A stretch of DNA of 64,000 nt. It comes from Janibacter limosus (lineage in GTDB: Bacteria; Actinomycetota; Actinomycetes; Actinomycetales; Dermatophilaceae). The stretch's first letter is position 1, and each line of letters starts with the position of its first letter. The position numbers and the translations under genes are program-made. The notes under the pieces are model-generated. The model worked only from the letters and a program-made list of their open reading frames with translations, was not told the origin of the DNA and searched no databases. This document shows positions 47,927-56,395 of the stretch, in pieces. The stretch is from NCBI RefSeq assembly GCF_004295485.1, contig NZ_CP036164.1, forward strand, positions 2,604,001-2,668,000, in the 5' to 3' direction.

Positions 47927-49228
47927 ATGACCTCACCATCGCCCGTCGACGTCCCCCACCCGCTCGGCTCCCAGCACCCGGCGTTGGTCGTGCGCACCGT
48001 CGCCGTCCCGACCGCTCGCGTCGGCGACCTGCTCGCCCTGCTCCCCGAGCCCGAGGACGCCGGCGACATCGTCTCCTGGGTCCGCAAGGGCGAGGGCTTC
48101 GTCGGCTGGGGACGTGTCGCGACCTTCCGTGCGACGGGCGTCGACCGCTTCGAGCAGGCGCAGTCGTGGTGGCGTGGCGTGACGAGCGAGGCGATCGTGC
48201 GCGACGACGTCGACGAGCCCGGCACCGGCCCCATCGCCTTCGGGTCCATGGCCTACTCCCGCCGCTCCGGGACCGAGTCCGTGCTCGTCGTCCCCGAGGT
48301 CGTCGTCGGACGCCGCGGGGACCTCGCCTGGGTCACGACGACCACCACCGACTCGACGGTCCCGCCGGCCGACGAGCCGCTCGCGGCGCAGCCCGACCCT
48401 CGTGACCCGGGAGAGGTCGTCTTCGCCGACCGCGACCTGAGCACGCAGGGCTGGGCGCAGGCGGTCGAGGAGGCCGTGGCCCGGATCAGCACCGGCACCC
48501 TCGACAAGGTCGTCCTCGCCCGGGCCGTCCAGGCGACCGCGGGGCACCGCATCGACCCGCGCTGGCTCCTCACCCGGCTGGCCGAGGACTACGACACGAC
48601 CTGGGTCTTCGCCGTCGACGGCCTCGTCGGGGCGACCCCCGAGATGCTCGTCCGGCTCGAGCGCGGCCTGGTCACATCGCGCGTGCTGGCCGGCACCATC
48701 CGGCGCACGGGCGACGACAGCCATGACCTGGCGCTCGCCGGGTCGCTGGCCCGCAGCAGCAAGGACCTCGAGGAGCACGAGTACGCGGTGCGCTCGGTGG
48801 CCGACGCGCTGACGGCGCACACCTCCTCGATCAACGTGCCGGAGACTCCCTTCGTCCTGCACCTCAACAACGTCATGCACCTGGCGACCGATGTCGCGGG
48901 CGTCGTGCGTGACGGGTCGACCTCGCTGGCGCTGGCCGCGTCGCTGCACCCCTCGGCCGCCGTGTGCGGCACCCCGACGATGGACGCCGACACGGTCATC
49001 GCCGAGCTGGAGCAGATGGACCGGGGCCGCTACGCCGGTCCGGTCGGCTGGATGGACGCCTCGGGCGACGGCGAGTGGGGCATCGCCCTGCGCTGCGGCT
49101 GGTACGAGAGCCCGCAGTCCCTGCGCCTGTATGCCGGCTGCGGCATCGTCGCGGGCTCGGTCGCCGAGGACGAGGTCGCCGAGTCGGTGGCCAAGCTGAT
49201 GCCGATGCGCAGCGCCCTCGGGGGCTGA
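47927..49228 (+). CDS. menF: Isochorismate synthase
   Basis: A 433-residue chorismate-binding enzyme that makes isochorismate, the first committed step to menaquinone. [57 protein letters not shown] and [10 protein letters not shown] are the family blocks with the Mg and chorismate ligands. The start is ATG 47927; the longer open frame upstream overlaps menG on the other strand. Next to menD, G and C, a menaquinone role is far more likely than a siderophore one. Confidence 0.92.
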   Translation: MTSPSPVDVPHPLGSQHPALVVRTVAVPTARVGDLLALLPEPEDAGDIVSWVRKGEGFVGWGRVATFRATGVDRFEQAQSWWRGVTSEAIVRDDVDEPGTGPIAFGSMAYSRRSGTESVLVVPEVVVGRRGDLAWVTTTTTDSTVPPADEPLAAQPDPRDPGEVVFADRDLSTQGWAQAVEEAVARISTGTLDKVVLARAVQATAGHRIDPRWLLTRLAEDYDTTWVFAVDGLVGATPEMLVRLERGLVTSRVLAGTIRRTGDDSHDLALAGSLARSSKDLEEHEYAVRSVADALTAHTSSINVPETPFVLHLNNVMHLATDVAGVVRDGSTSLALAASLHPSAAVCGTPTMDADTVIAELEQMDRGRYAGPVGWMDASGDGEWGIALRCGWYESPQSLRLYAGCGIVAGSVAEDEVAESVAKLMPMRSALGG

Positions 49229-49238
49229 GCGCTCCGCC

Positions 49239-51020
49239 TCAGTCCGCGAGCGCCGCGACCACCGCGTCGCGCGATGCCTGACCGGCTGCCCGCCTGGCAC
49301 CGGGATCGACCGGGACCCGGATGACCCGGATACCGGTGCTCGGGCGGCTCACGAGCTGCGCCAGCCCGGCAGCGTCCGTCACCGTCGTGGCGGGCACCCC
49401 GTGGGCCGCGCAGAGCAGCTCGATGTCGGTGCCGGTCGGCGTGGTGAAGAGGCGCCGCATCGGCCCCTCGAGCTCGGCGACGCCGTACTCGAGGGTGCTG
49501 AAGATGCTCCCGCCGTCATCGTCCACGACGACGATCGTCAGGTCGGGCCGAGGCTCGTCCGGGCCGATGAGCAGGCCGTTGGCGTCGTGGAGGAAGGTCA
49601 GGTCGCCCAGGAGAGCGAGCGTCGGGCCGGGCCGTGACAGGGCCAGACCGACCGCGGTGGAGACGCATCCGTCGATCCCGGCCAGACCACGACTGGTCAC
49701 GATCTCGACGTCGTCACGCACGTGCGCCGTGCCGTGCGCGATGTCGCGGGCGACGCTGCTGCTGCCGAGGAAGAGGGCGCTGTCCTCGGGGAGCGCGTCG
49801 TGGACGACCCGCGCGGTGACCGGCCCGTCGAGGTCGGCGTCGGCGCGGGCGTCGGGGGCCAGCGCAGCGGCGACCCGCTCACCCGCGGCCAGCCAGGTGC
49901 GGGCGAAGGGAGTGACTTCCTTCCCCTCCCCCTGCACCCCGAGCGCGGCGAAGGGGTGGACCGCCGCGGCCGTGTGCGTGGCATCGGCCCACCCGGCGGC
50001 GCCGGGCTCGCCGGGAGTGACCACCTCGACCCGCAACCCGGGCGTGCGGGTGAGCGCGGGGACGGCCCGGCCCAGGGTCGGTCGGCCGACGACGACGACG
50101 CGCGAAGGGAGGTGCTCCCCCACCCAGTGCGCGGCCGCGAGGATCCGGTCGCCGTGCGGCAGGACGAGCGGGCTGCCTCCCGGTCCGGGCTCGGCGATGA
50201 CGGGTGCTCCGTGGTGCGTCGCCCAGGCGAGCGCGGCGGCGCGGTGCTGCGCAGTCGGCAGCTCGCCGATGACGACGAGGGTGTCGGGGTCGTGGGCGAG
50301 GAGGGCGGCCGGCCCGGCGACCGGGGTGGCAGTCCAGGTGGCCGGCTCGGGCAGGGCGACCCACGCAGCGCCGTCGGGTCGACCGAGCAGGGGGTCGGGG
50401 AGGCCGCCGCTCGGCGCGAGGTCGCCGCCGCTCGGGGCGAGCGGGTCGCGGTAGGGCAGGTCGAGGTGCACCGGACCGGCCGTACCGGTCCCGCCGAGCG
50501 CTCCGGTGGCCGCGGCGACGGCCCGGGCCGCGGCCGTGCGCCACGCCGGTGCCTGCCGCGACGGGTCGGCGGGGGTCTCGAGCTCGAGGGCGAGGCGGAC
50601 GTGCTCGCCGTAGACGCCGATTTGGTCGGTCGCCTGGTTGGCGCCGATGCCGCGCAGCTCGGGAGGGCGGTCCGCGGTGAGCAGCAGGAGGGGGACCGCG
50701 CCGTGGTGCGCCTCGAGCACCGCGGGATGCAGGTTGGCCACGGCCGTCCCGCTCGTGGTGATGACGGCGGCGGGACGCCGGGAGGTCTTGGCCAGGCCCA
50801 GCGCCAGGAAGGCCGCGCTGCGCTCGTCGACGCGCACGTGCAGCCGGATCCGACCAGCGACCTCGAGGTCGTGGGCGGCGTAGGCCAGCGGGGCCGAGCG
50901 CGAGCCGGGGCAGAGCACCACCTCGCGCAGCCCCAGCCGCACGAGCTCGTCGAGGAGGACGCGCGCGCCGGTCGTCGAGGGGTTCACGGGCCCGATCCTG
51001 CCACCTGTCTCGTGACTCAT
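49239..51020 (-). CDS. menD: SEPHCHC synthase (2-succinyl-5-enolpyruvyl-6-hydroxy-3-cyclohexene-1-carboxylate synthase)
   Basis: A 593-residue thiamine-diphosphate enzyme that joins isochorismate and 2-oxoglutarate. LCPGSRSAPLAYA and the VDERSAAFLALGLA segment with the TPP glutamate are typical, and the C-terminal GDLTFLHDANGL holds the Mg/TPP motif. The ATG overlaps the upstream hydrolase stop (ATGA); a GTG 11 codons later (VNPSTTGAR) is the other possible start. The gene is convergent with menF and part of a minus-strand group with the hydrolase and WXG100-like genes. Confidence 0.93.
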   Translation of the reverse strand: MSHETGGRIGPVNPSTTGARVLLDELVRLGLREVVLCPGSRSAPLAYAAHDLEVAGRIRLHVRVDERSAAFLALGLAKTSRRPAAVITTSGTAVANLHPAVLEAHHGAVPLLLLTADRPPELRGIGANQATDQIGVYGEHVRLALELETPADPSRQAPAWRTAAARAVAAATGALGGTGTAGPVHLDLPYRDPLAPSGGDLAPSGGLPDPLLGRPDGAAWVALPEPATWTATPVAGPAALLAHDPDTLVVIGELPTAQHRAAALAWATHHGAPVIAEPGPGGSPLVLPHGDRILAAAHWVGEHLPSRVVVVGRPTLGRAVPALTRTPGLRVEVVTPGEPGAAGWADATHTAAAVHPFAALGVQGEGKEVTPFARTWLAAGERVAAALAPDARADADLDGPVTARVVHDALPEDSALFLGSSSVARDIAHGTAHVRDDVEIVTSRGLAGIDGCVSTAVGLALSRPGPTLALLGDLTFLHDANGLLIGPDEPRPDLTIVVVDDDGGSIFSTLEYGVAELEGPMRRLFTTPTGTDIELLCAAHGVPATTVTDAAGLAQLVSRPSTGIRVIRVPVDPGARRAAGQASRDAVVAALAD

Positions 51021-52468
51021 CGACGCTCGATGTCGTAGTCGATCGTCACGGTGGGACCGCCGAAGCCGCCGACATAGGCCGTCGCGCCGTCTCGCCAGGC
51101 AGCGATCGAGCGGTCGTCGCTCGCGTCGACCATGCGGGCCGTGTCGGCGTAGAGCCCGTTGTCGTGTGCCTGCGTCGCCCGGCCGTCGGACCCGAGCTCG
51201 TCGACGACCGACCGCTCGACGGTCACCCAGCTCTCCCGGTCAGGGTTGTCGGCCCCCTCGGCGGCCGGCACGAGGTCCTGCGTGTGCTCGAGGCTGAGGA
51301 CCGACACGTCCGGCGGGATGTCGAGACGGGCGACGGGAGCCGCGGAGGTCACGACGTGGGTGATGCCCAGACGGGCCCTGAAGGCGGGGTCGGCCGCGAG
51401 CGCCGCCGCCGTCAGCCCACCCTGGCTGTGCCCGGTGACCATCACCCTGGGGGGCCCGGTGTCACCCGTGCGGCGGCGGGCGTCCTCGACCGCCTGGACG
51501 ACGGCCCTCATGGTGCGGGTGCGCTGGCCCGCGGCGAGCAGGATGTTGCTCGTCATGTCATAGGGGTTGCTGCCGGCGCGTGGGTCGAAGGTCTGCGTCC
51601 CCGGCACGTCCACCACCCAGGTCCAGGAGCCGTCCGGCTGGGGGATCCCCGACACCCGCACCCGCGACCCGCCCGAGGTCGGACCGTCACCCGCCACGAG
51701 GTCGCCCACCCCACGGGGCGCCACCCCGGCCTCGGGCTCGTGCGCACTCAGACGGATGTCCGCACCCGACTCGTCGAGCAGGACACCCTGGGTCGTCGCG
51801 AGGACGACGGCGAGCGCCTCCTCCTGCGTCCGGGGTGGATAGGTGGCTCCTGCCCGGCCGCTGCGCCAGGCCATCCACACGCCGAGGGCGGGCACTCCCT
51901 CGCCGAGGCCGAGCACCAGCCCGTCGAGGCCGTCGGCCACTGCGGGGACGAGCCACGGGTGGTCGTAGAGGATCTCGTCGACCTCTCGACCGAGCCCGAG
52001 GCCCACCGCGACGGCTGCGTCACGGCCCCCGGGCACGGACAGCACGACCGTGGCGACCGGGGCGATCGCCACCCCCGCGCCCAGGAGCACCGGCCCGGCC
52101 CGGCGCCCGATCCAGCGACCTGCCGCGGTCGCGATGCCGTCGGTCAGGGCCTCCGCGGCGTCCTCGCCCGCCCGGTAGCTGCGCACCGCGGCCGTGGTCG
52201 CCAGCGACGTGGCCACGACGTCGGCTGCCACGCCCGTCACCCCGGTCGCTCCTGAGCAGCCGAGGAGTGAGCACTCCACGGCCACGAGCTCGCGCGGCGC
52301 GAGCACCCCGGCCAGCACCATCGCCGGCTCGGTCGCGGCCCCGGCCACCGACACGGCGATCTCCGCGAGCTGGGTCCCGATGCCGCGCAGCCGCTCGGCG
52401 GACTCCTCGAGCTCGATCAGCGCCACCGACAGCCCGGCGACGCCCCCGCTGACCTCGATGCCGCTCAC
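51017..52468 (-). CDS. Alpha/beta-hydrolase-like protein with WXG/ESX-style N-terminus, function unknown
   Basis: A 483-residue protein. The C-terminal half has a lipase-type nucleophile elbow, VTGHSQGG (Ser348), with candidate Asp398 (EHTQD) and His435 (QAHDN). The N-terminal ~200 residues are Ala-, Val- and Gly-rich with amphipathic helices and two hydrophobic stretches (about 125-150), resembling the helical N-domains of proteins paired with WXG100 partners. There is no signal peptide. The GTG start overlaps the stop of the WXG100-like gene (GTGA). A secreted enzyme or toxin of a type VII-like route is an inference; a housekeeping esterase is the alternative. Confidence 0.7.
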   Translation of the reverse strand: MSGIEVSGGVAGLSVALIELEESAERLRGIGTQLAEIAVSVAGAATEPAMVLAGVLAPRELVAVECSLLGCSGATGVTGVAADVVATSLATTAAVRSYRAGEDAAEALTDGIATAAGRWIGRRAGPVLLGAGVAIAPVATVVLSVPGGRDAAVAVGLGLGREVDEILYDHPWLVPAVADGLDGLVLGLGEGVPALGVWMAWRSGRAGATYPPRTQEEALAVVLATTQGVLLDESGADIRLSAHEPEAGVAPRGVGDLVAGDGPTSGGSRVRVSGIPQPDGSWTWVVDVPGTQTFDPRAGSNPYDMTSNILLAAGQRTRTMRAVVQAVEDARRRTGDTGPPRVMVTGHSQGGLTAAALAADPAFRARLGITHVVTSAAPVARLDIPPDVSVLSLEHTQDLVPAAEGADNPDRESWVTVERSVVDELGSDGRATQAHDNGLYADTARMVDASDDRSIAAWRDGATAYVGGFGGPTVTIDYDIERR

Positions 52469-52761
52469 GGCAGCAGCCCGACGGTCAGGTCGACCTGAGC
52501 GACCAGGTCGAGCCGGGACTCGGCGACCACCTGCAGCTCACGGACCAGCCGCGCGCTCTCGCGCACCCGGCCCGCGAGGGCGATGAGGTCGTCGGCGTGC
52601 CCGGCGACCCGGTCGCGGTGCAGGTCGGCGGCACCGCCCTGCCAGCTCGTCGCGGTGGCGACGCGCACCTGCGCGGCGCAGGTCTCGAGCCGCCTCGCGC
52701 ACCGATCGAGTCGGGCCGCGGTCCCGCTCAGCTCCCCCGGGAGGAATGTCCCCATGTCCAT
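52465..52761 (-). CDS. WXG100-like small helical protein
   Basis: A 98-residue protein with a WQG turn at residues 40-42 between two helical halves, the size and layout of WXG100/ESX proteins. Helix 1 covers about 8-36 and helix 2 about 44-85, with heptad-like Leu, Val and Arg. Two in-frame ATGs (52759-52761 and 52753-52755) are possible; neither has a strong ribosome site. It overlaps the hydrolase gene downstream, suggesting the two products form a pair. No EccC-type ATPase gene is in the window. Confidence 0.65.
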   Translation of the reverse strand: MDMGTFLPGELSGTAARLDRCARRLETCAAQVRVATATSWQGGAADLHRDRVAGHADDLIALAGRVRESARLVRELQVVAESRLDLVAQVDLTVGLLP

Positions 52762-52855
52762 GAGCACAGCCCACCGCCTCGACGAGGTGGGCGGGGCTCC
52801 CTTCGCCCCGCTGTGCACGTCGGGGCGAGCCCGGATGGGGGCTGTGGAGGAGCGC

Positions 52856-53863
52856 TCAGTCGCGGGCCGCCCAGGCCGCGCGCACCCGCTCGCGCCACCA
52901 CTGCTGTCGTGGTGCGGGCGACGCGTGGCGCGCCAAGAGGTCCTCGGTGGGCTCCACGTCGCGCACGGGGAGGACTCCGCCGGCGGGCAGGAGCGGGTCG
53001 GTGGTGACGTCAGCGGCCAGCAGCGCGCCGGTACCGAGCCCGCAGGCGTGCTCGAGGCTCGGCAGTGCGGCGGCGAGGGCGACGCCGGCCCGCAGCCCGA
53101 CGCTCGAGTCGATGGCCGAGGAGACCACGGCCGGCAGGCCGCACTCGTCGACGATGCGCAGGGCGGCGGTGACGCCGCCGAGCGGTGCGACCTTGACGAC
53201 GATGACGTCGGCGGCGCGCAGCCGCGCCACCTGCATGGGGTCCTCCGCCTTGCGGATGGACTCGTCCGCGGCGACGGGTACGTCGACCCCGTTGTGCGCC
53301 AGGTCCACTCGCAGATGGGCCAGGTCGCGCACGTCGGCGCAGGGCTGCTCGGCGTACTCCAGCCCGAAGGGAGCCAACCTGGCCAGCATGTCGGCCGCCT
53401 GGGTGAGCGACCACCCGCCGTTGGCGTCCACGCGGATCCGCGCGTCGGGCCCCATGAGATCGCGGACGGCGGCCACCCGGTCGATGTCGTCCTGCTCGGT
53501 CTGACCGCGCTCGGCGACCTTGACCTTGGCCGTGGTGCAGCCGTCGTAGCGGGCCAAGACCTGCGCGACGCGCTCGGCGGGCACCGCGGGCACCGTGGCG
53601 TTGACCGGCACCTCGGTGCGCACCGGGTCGGGCCAGCCGGTCCACGCGGCCTCGATCGCGGCGTCGAGCCACCGTGCCGCCTCGGCCGGTCCGTACTCGA
53701 CGAAGGGAGCGAACTCGCCCCACCCGCAGGGCCCGTGGACGAGCGCCACCTCCCGCTCCTCGACGCCGCGGAAGCGGGTGTTGAGCGGCAGGGTCACCAC
53801 GCGCAGCCCGTCGACGAGCTCCTCGACGGAGTCCGGCCCGGGCTGGGTCCGGGTGCCGCTCAC
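52856..53863 (-). CDS. menC: o-Succinylbenzoate synthase
   Basis: A 335-residue enolase-superfamily enzyme that dehydrates SHCHC. The catalytic KVK pattern (TAKVKVAE), metal ligands in DANGGW, EYAEQPC and AADES, and the second Lys in VVKVAPLGG are present. The start is a GTG that overlaps the VOC gene stop (GTGA). The 94 bp between this gene and the WXG100-like gene hold no clear feature except a GCCCACC/GGTGGGC repeat. Confidence 0.93.
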   Translation of the reverse strand: MSGTRTQPGPDSVEELVDGLRVVTLPLNTRFRGVEEREVALVHGPCGWGEFAPFVEYGPAEAARWLDAAIEAAWTGWPDPVRTEVPVNATVPAVPAERVAQVLARYDGCTTAKVKVAERGQTEQDDIDRVAAVRDLMGPDARIRVDANGGWSLTQAADMLARLAPFGLEYAEQPCADVRDLAHLRVDLAHNGVDVPVAADESIRKAEDPMQVARLRAADVIVVKVAPLGGVTAALRIVDECGLPAVVSSAIDSSVGLRAGVALAAALPSLEHACGLGTGALLAADVTTDPLLPAGGVLPVRDVEPTEDLLARHASPAPRQQWWRERVRAAWAARD

Positions 53864-54264
53864 CGGTCGCGGGAGGAGAGCACGCAGAACTCGTTGCCCT
53901 CCGGGTCGGCGAGCACGGTCCAGGTGACGTCGGGGGTCTGGCCGACGTCGACGCGGGTCGCCCCCTTGGCCAGCAGCGCCTCGATCTCGGCGTCACGGTC
54001 CTGGTCGATGTGTGGGGCGAGGTCGATGTGCAGACGGTTCTTGATCGTCTTGCCCTCGGGCACGGGGGCGAAGACGAGCGACGTCCGGCCCGTCAGCCAC
54101 GTCGCGGTGTCGTCGACCGGGTCCTCGGTGTGCTCGGGAGGCACGACATTGCACTCGAACTCGTCCTCGTACCCGATCCGCCACCCGAGCACGTCGGCCC
54201 ACCACCTCGCGAGGGCGGCGTGGTCGTGCGCGTCGACGGACAGCTGGTGGAGGTGCAGGGCCAT
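53860..54264 (-). CDS. VOC (glyoxalase/bleomycin resistance-like) family protein
   Basis: A 134-residue single vicinal-oxygen-chelate domain with two beta-alpha-beta-beta-beta halves. LHLHQLSVDAHD opens it, RLHIDLAP marks the second half, and it ends VLADPEGNEFCVLSSRD, a typical VOC ending with a metal-ligand Glu. The substrate is unknown. The ATG is 13 nt from the first base of a TACCGT -10, so it is probably leaderless. It is translationally coupled to menC and so heads the menC unit. Confidence 0.85.
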   Translation of the reverse strand: MALHLHQLSVDAHDHAALARWWADVLGWRIGYEDEFECNVVPPEHTEDPVDDTATWLTGRTSLVFAPVPEGKTIKNRLHIDLAPHIDQDRDAEIEALLAKGATRVDVGQTPDVTWTVLADPEGNEFCVLSSRDR

Positions 54265-54271
54265 GGGCCCG

Positions 54272-54277
54272 ACGGTA
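54272..54277 (-). promoter_or_regulatory. Putative leaderless -10 (TACCGT) of the VOC-menC unit
   Basis: On the minus strand TACCGT is followed by 7 nt and the ATG of the VOC gene, without a Shine-Dalgarno sequence. Confidence 0.4.
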
Positions 54278-54298
54278 GTCGCAGCCCCACGCCCGTCG

Positions 54299-55291
54299 TC
54301 AGTCGGTGAGCCGGCCGAGCCGGGCCCGCAGCAGCCCGACCCGGTGGGCATTGCCGTGCAGCGCCACGTAGCGGTCGCCGTGGACGGACAGCAGAGCGTC
54401 GTCGAGGCGGCGGACGGCGCCGGGTGGGTAGCGGTAGCCCATGTGGCCCTCGATCGATGCGACGTCGACGTCGCGCAGGACCTCGCGCAGCTCGGAGAGC
54501 GAGCTGATGCCCAGCTCGAGCAGCAGCCCGCTGATCCACGCGTAGTGATCGGTGCGTGACCAGCCGGCGTCGGTGAACTGGCCGGCGAGGAAGGCCGCCA
54601 GGTCGGTCGGGCTGATCCGCGGGTCGTCGTCAGCCGCCTCGGCCGGCGAGGTGAGCTCCTCGCGGTGGCGGTCCCTGATCGCCGAGAACTGCTGGTCGGC
54701 CAGCTCGAGCAGCCCCGCCGCGAGCGTGAACCGTCGGTCGAAGTCCGGGGCGTGCTCGTCCGAGACCGACCCCTTGTAGCGGACGTCGTGCTCGAACTCG
54801 GCCCAGGCGTGCTGGAGGACCGTGCGGATCTGCACCGAGGCCGGGCGGTCCGTCGGGATGCCCGCCTCGGCGCGCTCCTCGTCGAGCGCGACCAGCAGGT
54901 GGCGGCTGGAGTAGCCGAAGCGTCCTGCGTCGGCGGTCTCCTGACCCATGTCGCGGTCCTCGCGGACGACCAGCTGCGAGGAGAGCAGCTGGGCGACCGC
55001 GTCGACGTCGGCGAGGACATAGGTCACGACGCGTACGCCGACCTGGTCGGTGATGTCGGTGAGCGGCTTGGGGTGCGCCAGCCGGCCACCCTGCAGCCGT
55101 CGGGCCGCCTTGCCGGCGAAGGACTCCACCGACTTGGTCCGCCCGGTCACGGCCAGGTAGTTGATGCCCGCGTCGTCCAGCAGCCGGGTCACGAGAGCGA
55201 CATAGGCGTCGGTGACACCGCGCAGCTCGTCGTGGCTCGCGGCGTATCGCTGGACAGCCCGGCGGATCCGGGTCGACTGCGTGCTCGCCAT
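54299..55291 (-). CDS. RelA/SpoT-domain protein, small alarmone synthetase-like
   Basis: A 330-residue protein with a (p)ppGpp synthetase domain: RTKSVES (51-57), DITDQVGVR (79-87), GYSSRH (126-131), VQIRT (153-157) and HAWAEFEHDVRYK (161-173). These are the ATP/GTP and catalytic elements of active synthetases. There is no HD hydrolase domain and no TGS or ACT domain, so it is not the main Rel. A helical C-terminal extension of ~120 residues, absent from RelQ and RelP, is unassigned. The ATG at 55289-55291 is preferred; an ATG/GTG six codons earlier is possible. Confidence 0.85.
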   Translation of the reverse strand: MASTQSTRIRRAVQRYAASHDELRGVTDAYVALVTRLLDDAGINYLAVTGRTKSVESFAGKAARRLQGGRLAHPKPLTDITDQVGVRVVTYVLADVDAVAQLLSSQLVVREDRDMGQETADAGRFGYSSRHLLVALDEERAEAGIPTDRPASVQIRTVLQHAWAEFEHDVRYKGSVSDEHAPDFDRRFTLAAGLLELADQQFSAIRDRHREELTSPAEAADDDPRISPTDLAAFLAGQFTDAGWSRTDHYAWISGLLLELGISSLSELREVLRDVDVASIEGHMGYRYPPGAVRRLDDALLSVHGDRYVALHGNAHRVGLLRARLGRLTD

Positions 55292-55330
55292 GGGGACATG
55301 GTGCACCACGGGCCGCCCGTGGAGGCCGCG

Positions 55331-56185
55331 TCACTCGTCACGGACCTTCCCCGCGAGGGCCCGATAGGTCAGCAGCTCCCGGCGAAAGCTGCTGACGAGC
55401 AGGCGCACATCGCCGAGCACGTACACATCAGGGACCTCCGACGGCGCACACCCGTGGGACCACTGCCGGCCACCGATCACCTTGGACAAGGTCGCGGACC
55501 GACTGCTCGGCGCCGAGGTCGTCCCGAGATCACGCAGCCAGTGGGCCACGGTGAAGGGGGCACCAGAGCCGACCAGCGCGTTGGCCTTGGCGATGCAGTG
55601 CACGACGACGGCGGCGATCTTTTCCGGCTCGAGGTCACGCCAGATGCGCAGCATGTCGGCGTCCACAGCGGCCGCGAGCAGGTTGCGGCAGGCGCTGAGC
55701 ATCTCGTCGGCGAGGAGCCACCCGGCGGCGGCCCGCGCAAGCTGCTCGTCGATCGCCAGAACCAGCTCCCGCTCCGGGTCGGGCAGCGAGCTCGCCTCGA
55801 CCGGTGAGGATGCTGGCAATGGCCGCGCGTCCAGGGTGTCGAGAGCCTCCTCGCCCCCGACGACCCGCCCGAGCCAGTCGACCATCGCCTCGTGCGGGGG
55901 CTCTCGGACGCTGATCCTCTCCACCCTCGGAGCCGGTGACGGGTGCAGGTGCTCCATCTCCATGGCCGCGCACTCGTACCCGCTGCCGCTCACCGCCTCG
56001 TACGTCACGTCGATGACCCGGCCCCTGAGGACGACGATCTGCGTGAGCTCGCCCATGCCCTCGCGCGGCGGCCCCGGCTCGTACGCGTCGTACTGCCCCG
56101 TCCCGTCGTGGTCGTCGTCCCTGGCCAACCATCGGCCCGGACCGGACGGCAGTCCCTCCGGTGCGCGGATCCAGTCCTCGAGCAT
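55331..56185 (-). CDS. Hypothetical protein
   Basis: A 284-residue soluble protein I do not recognise. The N-terminal ~60 residues look like a small beta-domain (MLEDWIRAPEGL, then IVVLRGRVIDVTYE). The middle and C-terminal parts are helical, with MLSACRNLLAAAV and AAVVVHCIAKANALVG, loosely like DUF6398-type helical domains that end in a putative helix-turn-helix (SATLSKVIGG). The start ATG has GGGAGGAC upstream; the frame stays open for 2 kb further upstream, but that part is antisense to gntP. Confidence 0.65.
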   Translation of the reverse strand: MLEDWIRAPEGLPSGPGRWLARDDDHDGTGQYDAYEPGPPREGMGELTQIVVLRGRVIDVTYEAVSGSGYECAAMEMEHLHPSPAPRVERISVREPPHEAMVDWLGRVVGGEEALDTLDARPLPASSPVEASSLPDPERELVLAIDEQLARAAAGWLLADEMLSACRNLLAAAVDADMLRIWRDLEPEKIAAVVVHCIAKANALVGSGAPFTVAHWLRDLGTTSAPSSRSATLSKVIGGRQWSHGCAPSEVPDVYVLGDVRLLVSSFRRELLTYRALAGKVRDE

Positions 56186-56274
56186 GTGGTGTCCTCCCGT
56201 CGGGGCCACCGCCTGTGGGTGGCCGTGCACCCACCCCACCGCCTGCGGGAGGCGAGGGGGCACCCCCTTCGCCA

Positions 56275-56323
56275 GCTGTGGAAGGACCACGGACCGGCAG
56301 CCGGGCTGTGGAAAGGCCACGGG
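56275..56323 (+). promoter_or_regulatory. Two 19-bp direct repeats, each an inverted repeat, upstream of the GntP gene
   Basis: GCTGTGGAAGGACCACGGA (56275-56293) and GCTGTGGAAAGGCCACGGG (56305-56323) are 30 bp apart, about three helix turns. Each contains GTGG-N5-CCAC. They lie 73-121 bp before the gntP GTG, a good operator position. Confidence 0.4.
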
Positions 56324-56383
56324 ACGATCTCGACGACCGACCCGACCCGACCGCTCCGACATGTGACGCCGGTCACCACCACG

Positions 56384-56389
56384 TAGGGT
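56384..56389 (+). promoter_or_regulatory. Putative leaderless -10 (TAGGGT) of the GntP gene
   Basis: TAGGGT begins 12 nt before the GTG start, without an obvious Shine-Dalgarno sequence. Confidence 0.4.
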
Positions 56390-56395
56390 CGCAGG

